Notes: a model not told the origin generated them from the letters alone. Positions 54,442 through 63,446 are shown, counted from the stretch's first letter. The stretch is DNA of 64,000 bases from Enterococcus sp. CSURQ0835 (GCF_902706605.1 NZ_CACSLH010000012.1:1-64000), one strand, 5' to 3'. Program-made: numbers and translations.

Positions 54442-57045
54442 ATGGTTAAAGCAGCAGAGAAAGTTCAAAAAGATACAATCAACGTTGAAGAGATGATCAA
54501 CGATTTAGCGACAAAAGCCAATGTGGCCTTAAATGAAATGGCCGATTTCGATCAAGCTAAGGTCGATCACATCGTCCATGAAATGGCAATGGCTGCCTTA
54601 GATAAACATATGATGTTAGCAAAAATGGCTGTTGAAGAGACTGGCCGCGGGATCTATGAAGATAAAGCAATCAAAAATATGTATGCCTCTGAATATATTT
54701 GGAACAACATCAAAAACGATAAGACTGTCGGTGTGATTCATGAAGATCCACAAAAAGGCCTGATCGAAATTGCTGAACCTGTCGGTGTGATCTGTGGGGT
54801 AACACCAACGACGAACCCGACATCGACTACGATCTTTAAAGCAATGATTGCATTGAAAACTCGAAATCCAATCGTGTTTGCCTTCCATCCAAGCGCGCAA
54901 AAATGTTCAGCTAAAGCTGCTGAGATCATTCGAGATGCAGCAATTGCGGCTGGTGCACCAGAAAATTGTATTCAATGGATCGAACATCCTTCGATTGATG
55001 CGACACAAGGTTTGATGAATCATCCAGGAATTGCGATCGTGTTAGCAACTGGTGGTTCTGGTATGGTGAAATCAGCCTACTCAACAGGAAAACCAGCTTT
55101 AGGGGTTGGACCAGGTAATACGCCATCTTATATCGAAAAAACTGCAAAAATCAGACGTGCGGTTAATGATTTGATCGTTTCAAAAACCTTTGATAACGGT
55201 ATGATCTGTGCTTCAGAACAAGCTGTAATCGTTGATAAAGAAGTTTATGCAGCAGTTAAAGCTGAATTTGAAAGTCATCAAGTTTACTTCGTGAAAAAAG
55301 CTGAATTAAGCAAATTAGAAGACGCAGTCATGAATGAAGGTAAATATGCAGTCAATCCAGGTATTGTTGGCTACTCTGCTGAAGAGATCGCGAAAAAAGC
55401 GGGTATCAAAGTTCCAGCAGGGACTAAATTACTGATTGCTGAATTAGACGGAGTTGGCGCAGATTATCCGCTATCTCGTGAAAAATTATCTCCTGTTTTA
55501 GCCATGTTGAAAGCTAAAGATCATGCAGATGGGTTCCGCTTAGCTGAGGCAATGTTGGAACTCGGTGGCTTAGGACATACAGCTGTCATCCATACCGAAG
55601 ATGAAGAGTTACAAGTCCAATTCGGTCTCCGAATGAAAGCTTGCCGGATCTTAGTGAACTCACCTTCAGCAGAAGGCGGAATCGGCGATATCTACAATGA
55701 ATTGATTCCATCATTAACATTAGGTTGCGGATCTTATGGTAAAAATTCAGTTTCTCATAACGTCTCAGCCATCGATTTGATCAATGTCAAAACTGTAGCG
55801 AAACGGAGAAATAATATGCAATGGTTCAAATTACCGCCAAAAGTTTATTTTGAAAAAAATTCATTGTTATACTTGACGCAAATGGAAGGCGTTGAACGAG
55901 TGATGCTAGTGTGTGACCCGGGAATGGTCCAATTTGGCTACGCGGATACCGTTCGTGAGGTGTTAGCTCGCCGAACAAACGACGTGAAAGTTGAAGTCTT
56001 CTCAGAAGTGGAACCAAATCCTTCAACAGATACGGTTTATAAAGGGTTAGAAATGATCAATGATTTCAAACCGGACACGATCATCGCACTAGGTGGCGGT
56101 TCAGCAATGGATGCGGCGAAAGGGATGTGGATGTTCTATGAGCACCCAGATACATCATTCTTTGGCGCAAAACAAAAATTCTTGGATATCCGGAAACGGA
56201 CATATCAGATCGAAAAACCAGCTAAAACACAATTTGTTTGTATCCCAACAACATCTGGGACTGGTTCTGAAGTAACACCATTTGCAGTTATCACGGATAG
56301 TGAGACACACGTGAAATACCCGCTAGCTGATTACGCGTTGACACCAGATGTTGCGATCGTTGATCCTCAGTTTGTGATGTCAGTACCGGCTTCAGTTACA
56401 GCAGATACTGGGATGGATGTTTTGACACATGCGATTGAATCTTATGTATCTGTAATGGCTTCTGATTATACGCGCGGCTTAAGTTTACAAGCGATCCGGA
56501 TCGTCTTTGACTACTTGGAAAAATCAGTGAAGACACCAGATTCAGAGTCACGGGAAAAAATGCATAATGCTTCTACGATGGCTGGGATGGCTTTTGCCAA
56601 TGCATTCTTAGGAATTTGCCATTCGATCGCGCATAAAATCGGTGGAGAATATGGTATTCCACACGGACGAACGAATGCGATCTTGTTACCACACATCATT
56701 CGCTACAATGCGAAAGATCCACAAAAACACGCGATGTTTCCTAAATATGATTATTTCCGAGCTGACTCTGATTATGCGGATATCGCGCGCTTCTTAGGAC
56801 TAAAAGGTGAAACAACTGCAGAATTAGTCGAAGCTCTAGCACAAGCAGTTTATGATTTAGGAACACGGGTCGGTATCGATATGAACTTGAAAGCTCAAGG
56901 GGTAACACAAGAAACATTAGATTCAACTGTTGACCGGATGGCTGAATTAGCTTATGAAGATCAATGTACAACTGCTAATCCAAAAGAACCATTAATCAGC
57001 GAATTAAAAGAAATCATCGTGACGTCTTACGACTACAAAAAATAA
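54442..57045 (+). CDS. adhE: Bifunctional acetaldehyde-CoA/alcohol dehydrogenase
   Basis: Converts acetyl-CoA to ethanol in two NADH-dependent steps, regenerating NAD+ during fermentation. Residues 1 to about 440 form the aldehyde dehydrogenase part, with catalytic C256 in GMICASEQ. Residues about 455-867 form the iron-dependent alcohol dehydrogenase, with the GGGSAMDAAK nucleotide site and the His ligands in HAIESY, ICHSIAHKIGG and IPHGRTNA. AGGAGG lies 7 bases before the ATG. It is monocistronic, and the Rex-type site upstream fits redox control. AdhE forms spirosomes in known bacteria. Confidence 0.97.
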   Translation: MVKAAEKVQKDTINVEEMINDLATKANVALNEMADFDQAKVDHIVHEMAMAALDKHMMLAKMAVEETGRGIYEDKAIKNMYASEYIWNNIKNDKTVGVIHEDPQKGLIEIAEPVGVICGVTPTTNPTSTTIFKAMIALKTRNPIVFAFHPSAQKCSAKAAEIIRDAAIAAGAPENCIQWIEHPSIDATQGLMNHPGIAIVLATGGSGMVKSAYSTGKPALGVGPGNTPSYIEKTAKIRRAVNDLIVSKTFDNGMICASEQAVIVDKEVYAAVKAEFESHQVYFVKKAELSKLEDAVMNEGKYAVNPGIVGYSAEEIAKKAGIKVPAGTKLLIAELDGVGADYPLSREKLSPVLAMLKAKDHADGFRLAEAMLELGGLGHTAVIHTEDEELQVQFGLRMKACRILVNSPSAEGGIGDIYNELIPSLTLGCGSYGKNSVSHNVSAIDLINVKTVAKRRNNMQWFKLPPKVYFEKNSLLYLTQMEGVERVMLVCDPGMVQFGYADTVREVLARRTNDVKVEVFSEVEPNPSTDTVYKGLEMINDFKPDTIIALGGGSAMDAAKGMWMFYEHPDTSFFGAKQKFLDIRKRTYQIEKPAKTQFVCIPTTSGTGSEVTPFAVITDSETHVKYPLADYALTPDVAIVDPQFVMSVPASVTADTGMDVLTHAIESYVSVMASDYTRGLSLQAIRIVFDYLEKSVKTPDSESREKMHNASTMAGMAFANAFLGICHSIAHKIGGEYGIPHGRTNAILLPHIIRYNAKDPQKHAMFPKYDYFRADSDYADIARFLGLKGETTAELVEALAQAVYDLGTRVGIDMNLKAQGVTQETLDSTVDRMAELAYEDQCTTANPKEPLISELKEIIVTSYDYKK

Positions 57046-57060
57046 TGCGTAGACACGAGG

Positions 57061-57094
57061 GGGTTGGGACATAAAATATGTCTCAATCCTTTTT
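57061..57094 (+). terminator. Terminator after adhE
   Basis: GGGTTGGGACATA (57061-57073) pairs with TATGTCTCAATCC, counting G-T pairs (57077-57089), followed by T residues. Confidence 0.8.
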
Positions 57095-57253
57095 CTGTCT
57101 AAATGATCAACCATAATTTCTAAAAAATTATGCGGATTAAATGAATTATTTGAGTAGGCTTCTAATCTTTTTATTAAATGTTATTTTTGGAGTTGTCTGT
57201 TAGAACAAAAGAAGCTAGACTAAAGTTAACATCGTTAGAGAGGAAAACCGGCC

Positions 57254-57739
57254 GTGGAAAAATATACCCGTGATATCCAAGAATTGACTGTTTTAAACCA
57301 AGAATTAGCTTCTTTGAGTTCTTTACTAGGGAAACAAAAAGACTTGATGGAGCGTAAACCATTGAAAGTTTTTGTCTTGGATCTTCAAGATTATGTCGCA
57401 GCACTGTCAACAGTAGCTGATTTGAAACACAGTGTGCCGATCGAACAGGAAGATCCTAAGTTGATCAATGGGTTATTGACTCGGCAAAATGAATTGATGA
57501 AAGTCTTACAACGGGATTTTCAGCGCATTTTGACAGCGCAAGGTAATGATGCCACGGTGTTGACTTTAGATGCTGGAACGTTGCGGCGAAAAGTGGCTGC
57601 ACTAGATGACTTGATCACATTGAATCAATTTTTGCTACAAGATAATTTGAGCTTCCAATCATTTTTAGATTCAGGCGATCTTGCTGCTGGAGTCAAACAA
57701 CAACGGAGCTTTTGGCAACGACTATTTCAACGGAAATAA
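57254..57739 (+). CDS. Helical protein of unknown function
   Basis: I do not recognise this 161-residue protein. It is soluble, Leu- and Gln-rich and probably all-helical, with heptad-like stretches (LTVLNQELASLSSLLGKQKD, about 12-31, and about 75-135) and a basic, aromatic C-terminus (RSFWQRLFQRK) that may touch membrane or nucleic acid. The start is GTG at 57254, with AGAGGAAA upstream. It is followed after 90 bases by a 40-residue gene on the same strand and then by a sigma-like gene. Confidence 0.6.
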   Translation: MEKYTRDIQELTVLNQELASLSSLLGKQKDLMERKPLKVFVLDLQDYVAALSTVADLKHSVPIEQEDPKLINGLLTRQNELMKVLQRDFQRILTAQGNDATVLTLDAGTLRRKVAALDDLITLNQFLLQDNLSFQSFLDSGDLAAGVKQQRSFWQRLFQRK

Positions 57740-57829
57740 TGAATTGAAGCATAGTTTTGAGTTTAATAACTATTTAAAGTTAACAGGTTCAATTGGGAAA
57801 GTGTTGAATGATCAAGAGGAGGGGAAATC

Positions 57830-57952
57830 GTGGAAAAACAGTCAAAAGTCGTGGTCGATCCTCAAACTGCAGCAGGATTACAGGAGTTACTACAAGATTT
57901 GTTAGCACTCGATTCCCCTCAACCTCCGCGATCTTCAGAATCACAAAAATAA
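57830..57952 (+). CDS. Small 40-residue protein
   Basis: Small gene with a GTG start and a strong GAGGAGGGGAAA ribosome site 4 to 12 bases upstream. The product begins MEKQSKVVVDPQTAAGLQEL, has an amphipathic Leu-rich middle (LLQDLLALD) and ends in a polar Pro/Ser tail. A terminator follows directly. The good ribosome site, the clean stop and the terminator argue that it is real. The function is unknown; cotranscription with the 161-residue gene upstream is likely. Confidence 0.6.
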   Translation: MEKQSKVVVDPQTAAGLQELLQDLLALDSPQPPRSSESQK

Positions 57953-57963
57953 AAAAGTGTTTG

Positions 57964-57993
57964 GCTGGGTGTTTTTTGGCATCCAGCTTTTTT
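57964..57993 (+). terminator. Terminator after small gene
   Basis: GCTGGGTG (57964-57971) pairs with CATCCAGC (57980-57987) with one G-T pair, followed by six T residues. Confidence 0.75.
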
Positions 57994-58042
57994 AGTGTGG
58001 CGTCAACCGGCTTATCATCTTTTCGAAGTTGACGGATAGTTT

Positions 58043-58071
58043 TTGAAAAGGGTTTTCATTTGAAATATGAT
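58043..58071 (+). promoter_or_regulatory. Promoter of sigma-like gene
   Basis: TTGAAA (58043-58048) and TATGAT (58066-58071) are exactly 17 bp apart, 30 bp before the start codon. Confidence 0.6.
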
Positions 58072-58100
58072 AAGATGAAAAAAGAGAGAAGGTGATGAGG

Positions 58101-59042
58101 ATGGAGACTGATTTTTCAACAACTCTTTCAGCCAAACAAAAAATCGAATGGCGTTGGCTAGTGAAACAGCTAGCACCAACGCAAAAAACGAAATGGCAAG
58201 AAAAATTGCAGACGGCTGTTAGCGATGAAGTTTTAGAGGCGGGGATCATCGCAGCCCTTAAGCAACGATATTATGCTGCGTTTGTATTTGAAAAAACTGT
58301 GGACTTCACGGACGATTCGCCGGAGACAAAAAAATTTGACGCAAATTTATTCAATGAAGTTTTACGTAATGGGTGGGTGGCTTATCAGGCGAAACCGACT
58401 GGCTGTTTAGGTGCTTATTTAGCAGAATTTTTTGCCGCAAGTATCGCCGCATATCCGCAATTGACGGCGGCAGAAAAAAACGCACTCGTCTTGCGGCACG
58501 AAAAATTGATCTATCAGGTGATCCATGAGACACCTGCGACTTTATTTTCCTTCGTGCAAAAATATGATCTGTTCGATGATCTGGTGGGGGTAGGACAAGA
58601 AAGGTTGCGAATAGCAGCGGAATCATTTGAAAAAGATCACCATCGACCATTTACTGCGTACGCAAAAATCTGTCTGCGACGAGCGATCGATCACGCGATC
58701 CAATTGGAGATCCGGCAACAAAAAGAACGCGTGCATTCACAAAAAATGTTAGAAAACGAAAATTTAGCCAATCAACTAGTCGCCGATGAAAACGTGGAAG
58801 CCGATTGTGTGCTAAGTGATACGCTAGCAGTGTTGCACCAGTTGCTCCAACAATTATCGGAAAAAGAGCAGTTCATCATTTTCCATACATATGGTTTGGA
58901 TCACCAAGAAAAATTGAACCAAGAACAAATTGCAGCCGCACTTCACGAAACGCAGCCGACGATCTCAAAACAAAAAAAACATATCTTACAAAAGTTGAAA
59001 ACTTGGTGTGAAGCAGAAGGAATCACGGACTTAGAATTTTAA
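58101..59042 (+). CDS. Atypical sigma-70-family factor
   Basis: Predicted RNA polymerase sigma subunit of 313 residues. A region 2-like stretch (about 130-205: YDLFDDLVGVGQERLRIAAE, then FTAYAKICLRRAIDHAIQ) gives core binding and -10 recognition. A region 4-like helix-turn-helix is near 250-302 (LNQEQIAAALHETQPTISKQ). Region 1.1 and most of region 3 are missing. The first 125 residues match nothing I know and are rich in Lys, Gln and Ala. The ATG at 58101 is preferred (AAGGTG 6 bases before). No anti-sigma gene lies beside it. It could alternatively be a sigma-related phage-type regulator. Confidence 0.7.
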   Translation: METDFSTTLSAKQKIEWRWLVKQLAPTQKTKWQEKLQTAVSDEVLEAGIIAALKQRYYAAFVFEKTVDFTDDSPETKKFDANLFNEVLRNGWVAYQAKPTGCLGAYLAEFFAASIAAYPQLTAAEKNALVLRHEKLIYQVIHETPATLFSFVQKYDLFDDLVGVGQERLRIAAESFEKDHHRPFTAYAKICLRRAIDHAIQLEIRQQKERVHSQKMLENENLANQLVADENVEADCVLSDTLAVLHQLLQQLSEKEQFIIFHTYGLDHQEKLNQEQIAAALHETQPTISKQKKHILQKLKTWCEAEGITDLEF

Positions 59043-59084
59043 AACCAGCAACTTGGAGCAAGTATACTCCGAGTTGCTGGTTTT
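59041..59084. terminator. Bidirectional terminator between sigma-like gene and fni
   Basis: AAAACCAGCAACTTGGAG (59041-59058) pairs with 59067-59084 (one G-T pair) and has A and T tracts on its two sides. Confidence 0.85.
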
Positions 59085-59101
59085 GTTTTAGTGAATAAAT
59101 T

Positions 59102-60139
59102 TTAAATGCGCTGAGCTATTTTTTTGAGATCGATGCTACGAGCATCTGCCCAAGCTTTAGCGTTACCGGTGACTAATAGCGGTACGGAGGTCAATTGCGC
59201 GGTCGTTTTTTTATTAGTCAATGTGTAAAGCATTCGCAACTGGTTTTTCCAACTTTCAATCAGATCGATTGTGGCTTCTACGCCGACAGTCATCAGCGAA
59301 TGCAAGATCGCCCCTGAGATCCCGACAGCTTTGGCACCTAGACACAGCGCTTTAAAAATATCATACGCATCTCGGACACCACCAGAAGCTAAAATCGTTA
59401 GTTCAGCTTCTTGGGCTTCTAGTAACGAAGTGACGGTAGATTGGCCCCAGTCGTTCAAGTAACTGAGCTCATGTTTGCTGCGACGTGCATTTTCGATTTG
59501 AGTGAAGCTTGTTCCGCCTTTGCCAGAGACATCTGCTGCTTGCACGCCTAATTGTTTTAGTTGTTGCAAGGTCTCCCGACTCATTCCGAAACCAACTTCT
59601 TTAACGATCACAGGCTTTGAAATGGTGGCAGTTATTTGCTGGATATTGTGGCGCCAATTTTTAAAATCGGCTTCACCTTCTGGCATGACTAGTTCTTGGG
59701 GGACATTCAAATGGATCTGTAACCCATCGGCTTGCAGCAAGTCGATGATTTTTTCAGCTGCTTGTGCATCTTTGCCTGCACCCATATTGGCCAATACTAA
59801 GCCCGTGGGATTTTCTTTTCGAATCACCGTGAAGCTCTCAGCAACGTTTGAATCTTGTAACGCTGCTGAAGCTGAGCCGCTTGCCATCATCAGGCCCGTC
59901 TCACGAGCGACAATCGCTAGTTGTTGGTTGTAGATTTTTGTTTTTTCACTGCCGCCAGTCATGGCATTGATGTAAAAAGGCGCGGTCAATTGTAAACCGA
60001 GTACCTCAGTTGAGAGGTCGACTTCAGCTGGTGTGAGATCCACCAATGATTGATGGACAAACGTAAGGTCGTCAAAGTCATTGGCTTGTTTTTTATACAG
60101 CGCTTTGGCTAATAAGAGATGCTCATCTTTTCGATTCAT
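59102..60139 (-). CDS. fni: Type 2 isopentenyl-diphosphate isomerase
   Basis: FMN- and NADPH-dependent enzyme that interconverts isopentenyl and dimethylallyl diphosphate. The 345 residues show the family landmarks MTGGSEKT (near 61-68), the KEVGFGMS loop near 192 and the FMN phosphate site ASGGVRDAYDIFKALCLGA. It is the last gene of the mevalonate operon, three bases after mvaK2. It follows the Gram-positive type 2 form, unrelated to the type 1 Idi of E. coli. Confidence 0.95.
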   Translation of the reverse strand: MNRKDEHLLLAKALYKKQANDFDDLTFVHQSLVDLTPAEVDLSTEVLGLQLTAPFYINAMTGGSEKTKIYNQQLAIVARETGLMMASGSASAALQDSNVAESFTVIRKENPTGLVLANMGAGKDAQAAEKIIDLLQADGLQIHLNVPQELVMPEGEADFKNWRHNIQQITATISKPVIVKEVGFGMSRETLQQLKQLGVQAADVSGKGGTSFTQIENARRSKHELSYLNDWGQSTVTSLLEAQEAELTILASGGVRDAYDIFKALCLGAKAVGISGAILHSLMTVGVEATIDLIESWKNQLRMLYTLTNKKTTAQLTSVPLLVTGNAKAWADARSIDLKKIAQRI

Positions 60140-60142
60140 GAG

Positions 60143-61225
60143 TTAGGTTGGTTCCTTTCGATTTTGGTAAACATGGAGTGGCAATGGTGTGATGCCAGCT
60201 TTTTCCCACGCACTCATCAAGGGTAAGATGCCAGCTTTTTTGTCGACGATCACGATACCGCAATCACCGCCACCAGCACCTGATGATTTGGCTGCGCCAC
60301 CGTATTCTTCTGCGAGGTCACTCAAAGTTTTCAGAGCCGGTGTTTCAATCGAGACGTTGCTAAACGTCGTCAACTGATTCAATAAGCTGCGATTTTTGCG
60401 GATCATTGCTTGGATCAATGGGATATCTTGTTGTTTGAAACCAGCAATCATTTGCGTGACACACGTTTTACTGTCGGTCAAAAATTGTTGATAGAGTGTT
60501 TCTTTGTCTTCACGGGACTGATGGACTTGATCAACTAGATCAGATGTGGAAGCAGGGCTCCCTGTCCAGCCGATCAATAAACGTAAGTCCCGCGGCGCGA
60601 TCAACGGCTCGATCGAAAGTTGCGGCCAGTCTGTGGCAACTAAAGAACTTAGTGAAGTTTGTTGCATCTTGGTCAAGACCCATTCATGATCAAAGGTTGA
60701 AAAAGCTAGCCAGCCACCATAACAGCTAGCCGCGATATCGCCACAAGAACCATTACCTTGCACAGTTAAGTGAGCTAATGTTGCTAGTTTGAATAATTCT
60801 AACTGGCTTAACTGTAAATCATAAAACGCGTCAAGCGCTTTGACGGTAGCGACAGTCACGGCACCGCTGGAACCTAAACCGTATTTACGACCACTGGAAT
60901 TATCTAGCTCACTGATCACTTTTAAATCAAAAAAGGCGAGCGCTTTATTTTGTTCTTGAGCGTATTTTTCTGTGAAGTGAATCGCGGCTAAAATATAATG
61001 GAATGGATTTTCCCGAATATCTAAAACAAGTTCGTCATTTTTACGCGTCCAACGAATCGGTAAATCACTGTATTGTGCTGATTGGATACTGCCGCTTTTT
61101 TTAGCTGACTCGATCGTCACCGTGATGAATTGATCGATCGCGGTGATGATTGCCGGGTGTCCCGGTTCCACGACGGCGTATTCGCCCGCGATATATAATT
61201 TTCCGGGTGCAGAAACTTCGATCAT
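60143..61225 (-). CDS. mvaK2: Phosphomevalonate kinase
   Basis: Adds the second phosphate to mevalonate 5-phosphate using ATP. This is a GHMP kinase of 360 residues with the N-terminal APGKLYIAGEYAVVEPGHPA, the phosphate-binding loop GLGSSGAVTVA (126-136) and a C-terminal SSGAGGGDCGI motif. Its start overlaps the end of mvaD by 4 bases and fni follows after 3 bases, so the operon is tightly coupled. Confidence 0.95.
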   Translation of the reverse strand: MIEVSAPGKLYIAGEYAVVEPGHPAIITAIDQFITVTIESAKKSGSIQSAQYSDLPIRWTRKNDELVLDIRENPFHYILAAIHFTEKYAQEQNKALAFFDLKVISELDNSSGRKYGLGSSGAVTVATVKALDAFYDLQLSQLELFKLATLAHLTVQGNGSCGDIAASCYGGWLAFSTFDHEWVLTKMQQTSLSSLVATDWPQLSIEPLIAPRDLRLLIGWTGSPASTSDLVDQVHQSREDKETLYQQFLTDSKTCVTQMIAGFKQQDIPLIQAMIRKNRSLLNQLTTFSNVSIETPALKTLSDLAEEYGGAAKSSGAGGGDCGIVIVDKKAGILPLMSAWEKAGITPLPLHVYQNRKEPT

Positions 61226-62214
61226 AAGGAACCTTCCTTTGTTAAGATTTCTAAGCCTGGTCCAGCATGCGCCATTAAAAGCTGCGAGTGGTGGAAGACT
61301 TCTGCAAATTTAGCCAGCAGTTGTTGCTCATCTTTTCTTTGGACTAAGACTTTCACATTGGGGCCTGCGTCCATCGTGAAGTAACAAGCTAGACCTTCAT
61401 TTCGCAGTGTCCGCACAAGTTGCATCGCTTGGACGCTTTCTGGTGACCAATACGTAAAAGGTGGCACGGCGGCTAGCGTCGTACCGTGCATTTTTAATGC
61501 GCTGCGTTCAGTGACTTCCCCTAAAGCAGTAAAATCTTTTTGTGCGATGGCGTGTTTAGCTTGAGCTAAATCCTTTGGCACACTGTCTAACCAGCCAGGA
61601 TAAAAAGCCGAGGTTTCGACGGTACGTTGCATCCCAGCACGGCTAGAGACATCTTTTTGCTGGTCATTTACGACGACAAACAACATACTCAACTCGTTTT
61701 CCCAATCAGCTGAAGCGATGGGGACTGCAAACGAACTTTCGTCATCATGCCCTTGTTGCCACTCTGCAAAACCGCCATAGATACTGCGGCAAGCTGAGCC
61801 AGATCCGCGACGTGCTAGGCGAGATAGTTCAGTCGCTTTTAAATCTAAGCCAAACGCACTAGCGCTAGCCCCAGCTAAGGCGGCTAATCCGCTAGCTGAA
61901 GAGGCCAGCCCCGCTGCAGTCGGAACAAAATTTTGACTGGTGACGCGAACAAAACTTTGGTTACCAACTTTTGTCCGCACAAGATCTAAAAAGCGGCTGA
62001 CTTTAGCTGTGGCTTGTTCAGATTGCTGAATGCCATCCAAGAAAAATTCATCTTGGATCAACTTAGGATCTAAGATGACGCTCGTTTCCGTATAAAAAGC
62101 ATCTAAAGTCAACGATAAGCTGTTGTTCATCGGTAAGATCAAAGCTTGATCTTTTTTGCCCCAATATTTGATCAAAGCGATATTCGTATAGGCGCGCGCG
62201 CGACCATTAGACAT
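61222..62214 (-). CDS. mvaD: Diphosphomevalonate decarboxylase
   Basis: ATP-dependent decarboxylase giving isopentenyl diphosphate. The 330 residues show the family N-terminus ARAYTNIALIKYWGKKD (6-22), the GHMP loop PTAAGLASSASGLAAL (98-113) and the SGSACRSIYGGFAEW block near 140. The catalytic Asp is expected in TMDAGPNVKVL near 285. It overlaps mvaK1 by 8 bases and mvaK2 by 4. Confidence 0.96.
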   Translation of the reverse strand: MSNGRARAYTNIALIKYWGKKDQALILPMNNSLSLTLDAFYTETSVILDPKLIQDEFFLDGIQQSEQATAKVSRFLDLVRTKVGNQSFVRVTSQNFVPTAAGLASSASGLAALAGASASAFGLDLKATELSRLARRGSGSACRSIYGGFAEWQQGHDDESSFAVPIASADWENELSMLFVVVNDQQKDVSSRAGMQRTVETSAFYPGWLDSVPKDLAQAKHAIAQKDFTALGEVTERSALKMHGTTLAAVPPFTYWSPESVQAMQLVRTLRNEGLACYFTMDAGPNVKVLVQRKDEQQLLAKFAEVFHHSQLLMAHAGPGLEILTKEGSL

Positions 62215-63148
62215 GAGCGTAGACCCCCAAACCTTGGACCCACGTATTTTGAGCGCCGGCTGCTAGTAAGTGTTGCTGCAATTGAAAACCGGTTACTTCA
62301 TCGGCTGCTAGGGCGATCATGCAACCACCGCGACCGCCGCCGGTAAGTTTAGCGCCGAGTGCTCCATGTACCAGTGCTGTTTCAACTAAATGATCTAAGT
62401 GTTGATTACTGATGCCGAGATTTTGGAGTTGGTGGTGTGCTTGTGTCATACATTGACCTAAAAGTTGTGGACGATTGGAAAGGATTGCTTGTTGCGCTTC
62501 TTTTGTCCAATGGCCTAGTTGGCGTAATTTTTTAGCCGCGATCGCGGGACTTTTTTCCACTAAACGCGCGACATCTTTTACGGCTTTTCTAGTCTGACCT
62601 TTGATGCCCGTATCCGCGACGACTAAAAATGCGTCCATATTCAAGGAAAAAGATTCAAAGGCCAATCCTTTTTGAAATAAGATCGGCTCTGATCCGCTAA
62701 TGGCTGCCGCGTCAATGCCGCTAGGATTACCATGTGCTACTTTTTCGGCTTGATTGACAAAGTATAAGACATCATCTTGGGTCGCCGGCAAGTCTAACCA
62801 GTCAAAAAAAGCGCGGGTGATCGCGACGGCTACGGCTGCACTAGAACCCATTCCTCGTTCGGGTGGGACGGTGCTTTCGATTTTTAAATAAAATGGTTCT
62901 TGAATCGCAAACTGTTGGACCAACTGCCATAATAAACTAGTAACATTATTCATCGTCTGAGGCGCGTCAGCTAATGGTCCATTGTAAATCACCGATTCGA
63001 TCCATGATTCATAAGGTTGGAATCTTACCGTCGCACAGATCTCTGCGCCGGAAAATGGGAACGCGATCGCTGGTTCGCCGTAGACCACGGAATGTTCACC
63101 CATCAAAATGATTTTTCCGCTAGCACAGCCTTGCCCGATTTTCTTCAT
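62207..63148 (-). CDS. mvaK1: Mevalonate kinase
   Basis: Phosphorylates mevalonate at O5, the first committed kinase step to isoprenoids such as undecaprenyl phosphate. The GHMP kinase has the N-terminal CASGKIILMGEHSVVYGEPA, the loop ERGMGSSAAVAVA (97-109) and the C-terminal KLTGGGRGGCMI. The start is taken as the ATG at 63148 (313 residues), with AAGGAG 8 bases upstream; an in-frame ATG at 63196 has no ribosome site. It is the first gene of the mvaK1-mvaD-mvaK2-fni operon and lies behind a promoter with an inverted-repeat operator. Confidence 0.95.
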   Translation of the reverse strand: MKKIGQGCASGKIILMGEHSVVYGEPAIAFPFSGAEICATVRFQPYESWIESVIYNGPLADAPQTMNNVTSLLWQLVQQFAIQEPFYLKIESTVPPERGMGSSAAVAVAITRAFFDWLDLPATQDDVLYFVNQAEKVAHGNPSGIDAAAISGSEPILFQKGLAFESFSLNMDAFLVVADTGIKGQTRKAVKDVARLVEKSPAIAAKKLRQLGHWTKEAQQAILSNRPQLLGQCMTQAHHQLQNLGISNQHLDHLVETALVHGALGAKLTGGGRGGCMIALAADEVTGFQLQQHLLAAGAQNTWVQGLGVYAHV

Positions 63149-63206
63149 ACGAGATACTCCTTCAAAATTTAAGCTGACCGTTTTTTGTTCGGTCATTTAT
63201 TTTTTT

Positions 63207-63226
63207 GCTGAAGAGGATGCTTCAGC
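63207..63226 (-). promoter_or_regulatory. Leader hairpin of mevalonate operon
   Basis: GCTGAAG (63207-63213) pairs perfectly with CTTCAGC (63220-63226). On the minus strand it lies in the roughly 95-base mvaK1 leader and is followed by A residues, so it is not a terminator. It may protect the 5' end of the mRNA. Confidence 0.4.
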
Positions 63227-63249
63227 TTTGCGTTGCTACAATCTTCTTT

Positions 63250-63278
63250 ATTTTACTCAGAGTTTTTCAACCTGTAAA
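63250..63278 (-). promoter_or_regulatory. Promoter of the mevalonate operon
   Basis: On the minus strand TTTACA (63278-63273) and TAAAAT (63255-63250) are 17 bp apart, giving a start near 63243. Confidence 0.6.
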
Positions 63279-63297
63279 TGTTTCGGTGAAAAACTCT
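63259..63297. promoter_or_regulatory. Inverted repeat overlapping mevalonate promoter
   Basis: AGAGTTTTTCA (63259-63269) and its exact complement TGAAAAACTCT (63287-63297) flank a 17-base centre. One arm lies in the promoter spacer and the other just upstream of the -35 box. It is a candidate repressor or dual operator between two divergent genes. Confidence 0.5.
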
Positions 63298-63364
63298 TGA
63301 AAACTGAAACGTTTTTTAAACAATGCAGAAAAGTTTTGGAGTTCGAAAAAATAAATAAATTTGA

Positions 63365-63393
63365 TTGACGATACTAGATGTAGGGTGTATTCT
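63365..63393 (+). promoter_or_regulatory. Promoter of deoxynucleoside kinase gene
   Basis: TTGACG (63365-63370) and TATTCT (63388-63393) are 17 bp apart, about 55 bp before the start codon. Confidence 0.6.
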
Positions 63394-63446
63394 AGGAAAG
63401 TTGAAAAAATGTACACTATATTTTGTATGAAATGAGTTGGAGGTTT

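Noticed and set aside
57061-57089. Dispersed intergenic repeat (GGGTTGGGACATA type)
   Set aside because: Similar hairpins occur as scattered repeats in Gram-positive cocci, but only one copy is in the window and it works as the adhE terminator.
63149-63196. Longer N-terminus of mevalonate kinase
   Set aside because: The upstream ATG has no Shine-Dalgarno and the added residues do not match the family, while the ATG at 63148 has AAGGAG at good spacing.
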